Positions 62,786-64,000 of a stretch of 64,000 nt of DNA are shown piece after piece (within the stretch, counting starts at the first letter, position 1; each line of letters opens with the position of its first letter). The notes beneath the pieces are model-generated. The model was not told the DNA's origin, made no database searches, and saw only the letters and a list, made by a program, of their open reading frames with translations. Source of the DNA: Sinorhizobium fredii (GTDB taxonomy: Bacteria > Pseudomonadota > Alphaproteobacteria > Rhizobiales > Rhizobiaceae); NCBI RefSeq assembly GCF_002944405.1, contig NZ_CP024308.1, forward strand, positions 323,882-387,881. The letters run 5' to 3'. The translations under genes were made by a program, and so were the position numbers.

Positions 62786-64000
62786 ATGCAGAGTCGAAAT
62801 GTGACGACGCCCTTCGGGCGGCGGCCGATGTCGCTTGCCTTATTAAAAGGGCAGATGCGAGCGGCCGAGATCAAGCCGGGCAAGACCGCCGACAAATGGA
62901 AGGTGTTCCGCGACGTCTGCGAGGCGAGGGCGGTACTCGGTATCCAGGACCGAGCCTTGGCCGTCCTGGATGCGCTGCTGACGTTCTATCCGGCCAACGA
63001 GCTTTCCGAAGACCGCGGACTCGTGGTCTTTCCGTCGAATGATCAGCTCTCGGTACGTGCCCACGGCATTGCCGGTACGACCTTGCGGCGACATCTCGCG
63101 GCGCTCGTCCAGGCCGGTCTGATCCAGCGGAAGGACAGCGCCAACGGCAAGCGATATGCCCGCAAGGATGACAGCGGGGCAATCGAGGAGGCGTTCGGCT
63201 TCAGCCTGGCGCCGCTTCTTGCACGCGCCGAGGAGTTGGCGCACGCCGCGCAGCAGGTGGCGGCGGAGCGCAAACGCTTCCGTATTACCAAAGAAGCGCT
63301 GTCGATCTGCCGGCGCGACGTCCGCAAGCTGATCAGCGCCGCAATGGAGGAGGGGGCTGCCGGCGACTGGGGACGCATCGAAGAGGCCTTCCTCGAGCTG
63401 ACCGGCCGCATCCCCCGCACGCCGACGACCGCGGATATAGAACCCGTCCTCGACGAAATGCAAATGCTGCGGGAGGAGATCGTCAACCGACTGGAAATTC
63501 AGGAAGAAACCCCAAAACAGGACAGCAATGCTGTTCAAAATGAACGCCACATACAGAATTCAAATACCGAATCCAGCAATGAACTTGAACCTAGCTCTGG
63601 AAAAGAGCAGGGGGCGAAGTCGAACCAGACAAGCCGGACGACGAGCGAGCCGATAAACGCGTTTCCTTTGGGCATGGTGCTGAAGGCTTGCCCCGGCATT
63701 GCCGATTATGGCCCCGGAGGGGCGGTGGGGAGTTGGCGTGACCTGAGGTCGGCCGCCGTCGTCGTTCGCTCGATGCTGGGGGTCAGCCCGTCGGCCTATC
63801 AGGATGCCTGCGACGTCATGGGGCCCGAGAGCGCCGCGGTCGCGATGGCGTGCATTCTCGAGAGGACAGGGCATATCCACTCGGCCGGTGGTTACCTGCG
63901 GGATCTGACGGGGAGGGCGCGACGAGGGGAATTCACGCTCGGACCGATGTTGATGGCGTTGCTGAGAGCAAATGGCGAGGAAGCGCGGCGCGTGTCGTGA
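62786..64000 (+). CDS. repC: Replication initiator RepC of the repABC operon
   Basis: 404 residues, usual length. Canonical start TTPFGRRPMSLALLKGQM, KPGKTADKWKVFRDVCEARA, winged-helix region (PSNDQLSVRAHGIAGTTLRRH, GLIQRKDSANGKRYARKDDSG), a variable linker (about 245-300) and the conserved end (CPGIADYGPGGAVGSWRDLR, SAGGYLRDLTGRARRGEF). The AT-richer stretch 63510-63610 inside the gene is where repABC origins are normally located. ATG 62786 follows AAAGG. The stop is the last codon of the window, so the gene is complete. Confidence 0.95.
   Translation: MQSRNVTTPFGRRPMSLALLKGQMRAAEIKPGKTADKWKVFRDVCEARAVLGIQDRALAVLDALLTFYPANELSEDRGLVVFPSNDQLSVRAHGIAGTTLRRHLAALVQAGLIQRKDSANGKRYARKDDSGAIEEAFGFSLAPLLARAEELAHAAQQVAAERKRFRITKEALSICRRDVRKLISAAMEEGAAGDWGRIEEAFLELTGRIPRTPTTADIEPVLDEMQMLREEIVNRLEIQEETPKQDSNAVQNERHIQNSNTESSNELEPSSGKEQGAKSNQTSRTTSEPINAFPLGMVLKACPGIADYGPGGAVGSWRDLRSAAVVVRSMLGVSPSAYQDACDVMGPESAAVAMACILERTGHIHSAGGYLRDLTGRARRGEFTLGPMLMALLRANGEEARRVS
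63510..63610 (+). other. oriV: Predicted origin region within repC
   Basis: Locally AT-rich segment in the middle of the GC-rich repC gene, coding the variable linker. Origins of repABC replicons have been mapped to such a stretch inside repC; placement here is by analogy. Confidence 0.45.

Noticed and set aside
1..64000. tRNA or rRNA genes and an integrated element with flanking att sites
   Set aside because: No cloverleaf with conserved T-arm or rRNA core sequence was noticed on reading, and no tRNA 3' end is near the integrase fragment; a tRNAscan run would settle this.

Overview
The window is a piece of an alphaproteobacterial, almost certainly rhizobial (Sinorhizobium/Ensifer/Rhizobium-type) accessory plasmid. 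The strongest evidence is a complete repABC operon at the right end (60437-64000), preceded by four 16-bp RepB parS sites matching GTTNNCNGCNGNNAAC and carrying an antisense ctRNA signature between repB and repC. A second, divergent repC with its own ctRNA-like region lies at 54.6-56.0 kb. The DNA is GC-rich and mosaic, with metabolic and transport operons separated by transposase, integrase and partition-gene remnants. I see no rRNA, tRNA or CRISPR.

Layout: (1) 1-7639, a periplasmic alcohol-oxidation chain: the C-terminal part of a PQQ dehydrogenase with a lanthanide-type DxD metal site (XoxF-like), a XoxJ-like binding protein, a cytochrome c, an alternative cytochrome oxidase (subunits II, I, III and a small membrane protein), a CtaG-type copper chaperone and a second cytochrome c. 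Most of these genes overlap or abut, so they probably form one operon carrying electrons from alcohol to oxygen. Oxidase subunit I lacks both the D-channel Asp (Asn) and the K-channel Lys (Gln). (2) 7977-18627, a divergent catabolic cluster: polar amino-acid ABC transporter, GntR regulator, ureohydrolase, binding protein, class III aminotransferase, gamma-glutamyltransferase, a succinate-semialdehyde-type dehydrogenase with a one-base frameshift, and a BASS transporter. It fits use of a guanidino or gamma-glutamyl compound through GABA to succinate. (3) 18.6-28 kb, small unlinked genes: HWE kinase, AraC regulator, GST, esterase, NmrA-like reductase, cupin, nucleotide-kinase-like protein and LuxR regulator.

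(4) 28-37.5 kb, gene-poor DNA with decayed fragments, interrupted by a MacAB-type exporter preceded by a small secreted cysteine-rich protein. (5) 37538-44994, a type I secretion unit: a 1355-residue substrate with three 531-bp tandem repeats, its ABC exporter and its adaptor. (6) 45-49.2 kb, flavin monooxygenase, methyltransferase and an isolated TadG-like protein. (7) 49.2-54.2 kb, scar tissue: an integrase fragment joined to a copper-resistance fragment (truncated multicopper oxidase, two small proteins, truncated CusA), which is joined to a ParB-like C-terminus, then an intact IS110 transposase. (8) 54.2-64 kb, plasmid maintenance and transfer-associated genes: divergent repC, thermonuclease, DUF736 protein, VbhA-type antitoxin with a degenerate inhibitory motif beside a multiply frameshifted Fic toxin, ArdC antirestriction protein, parS cluster and repABC.
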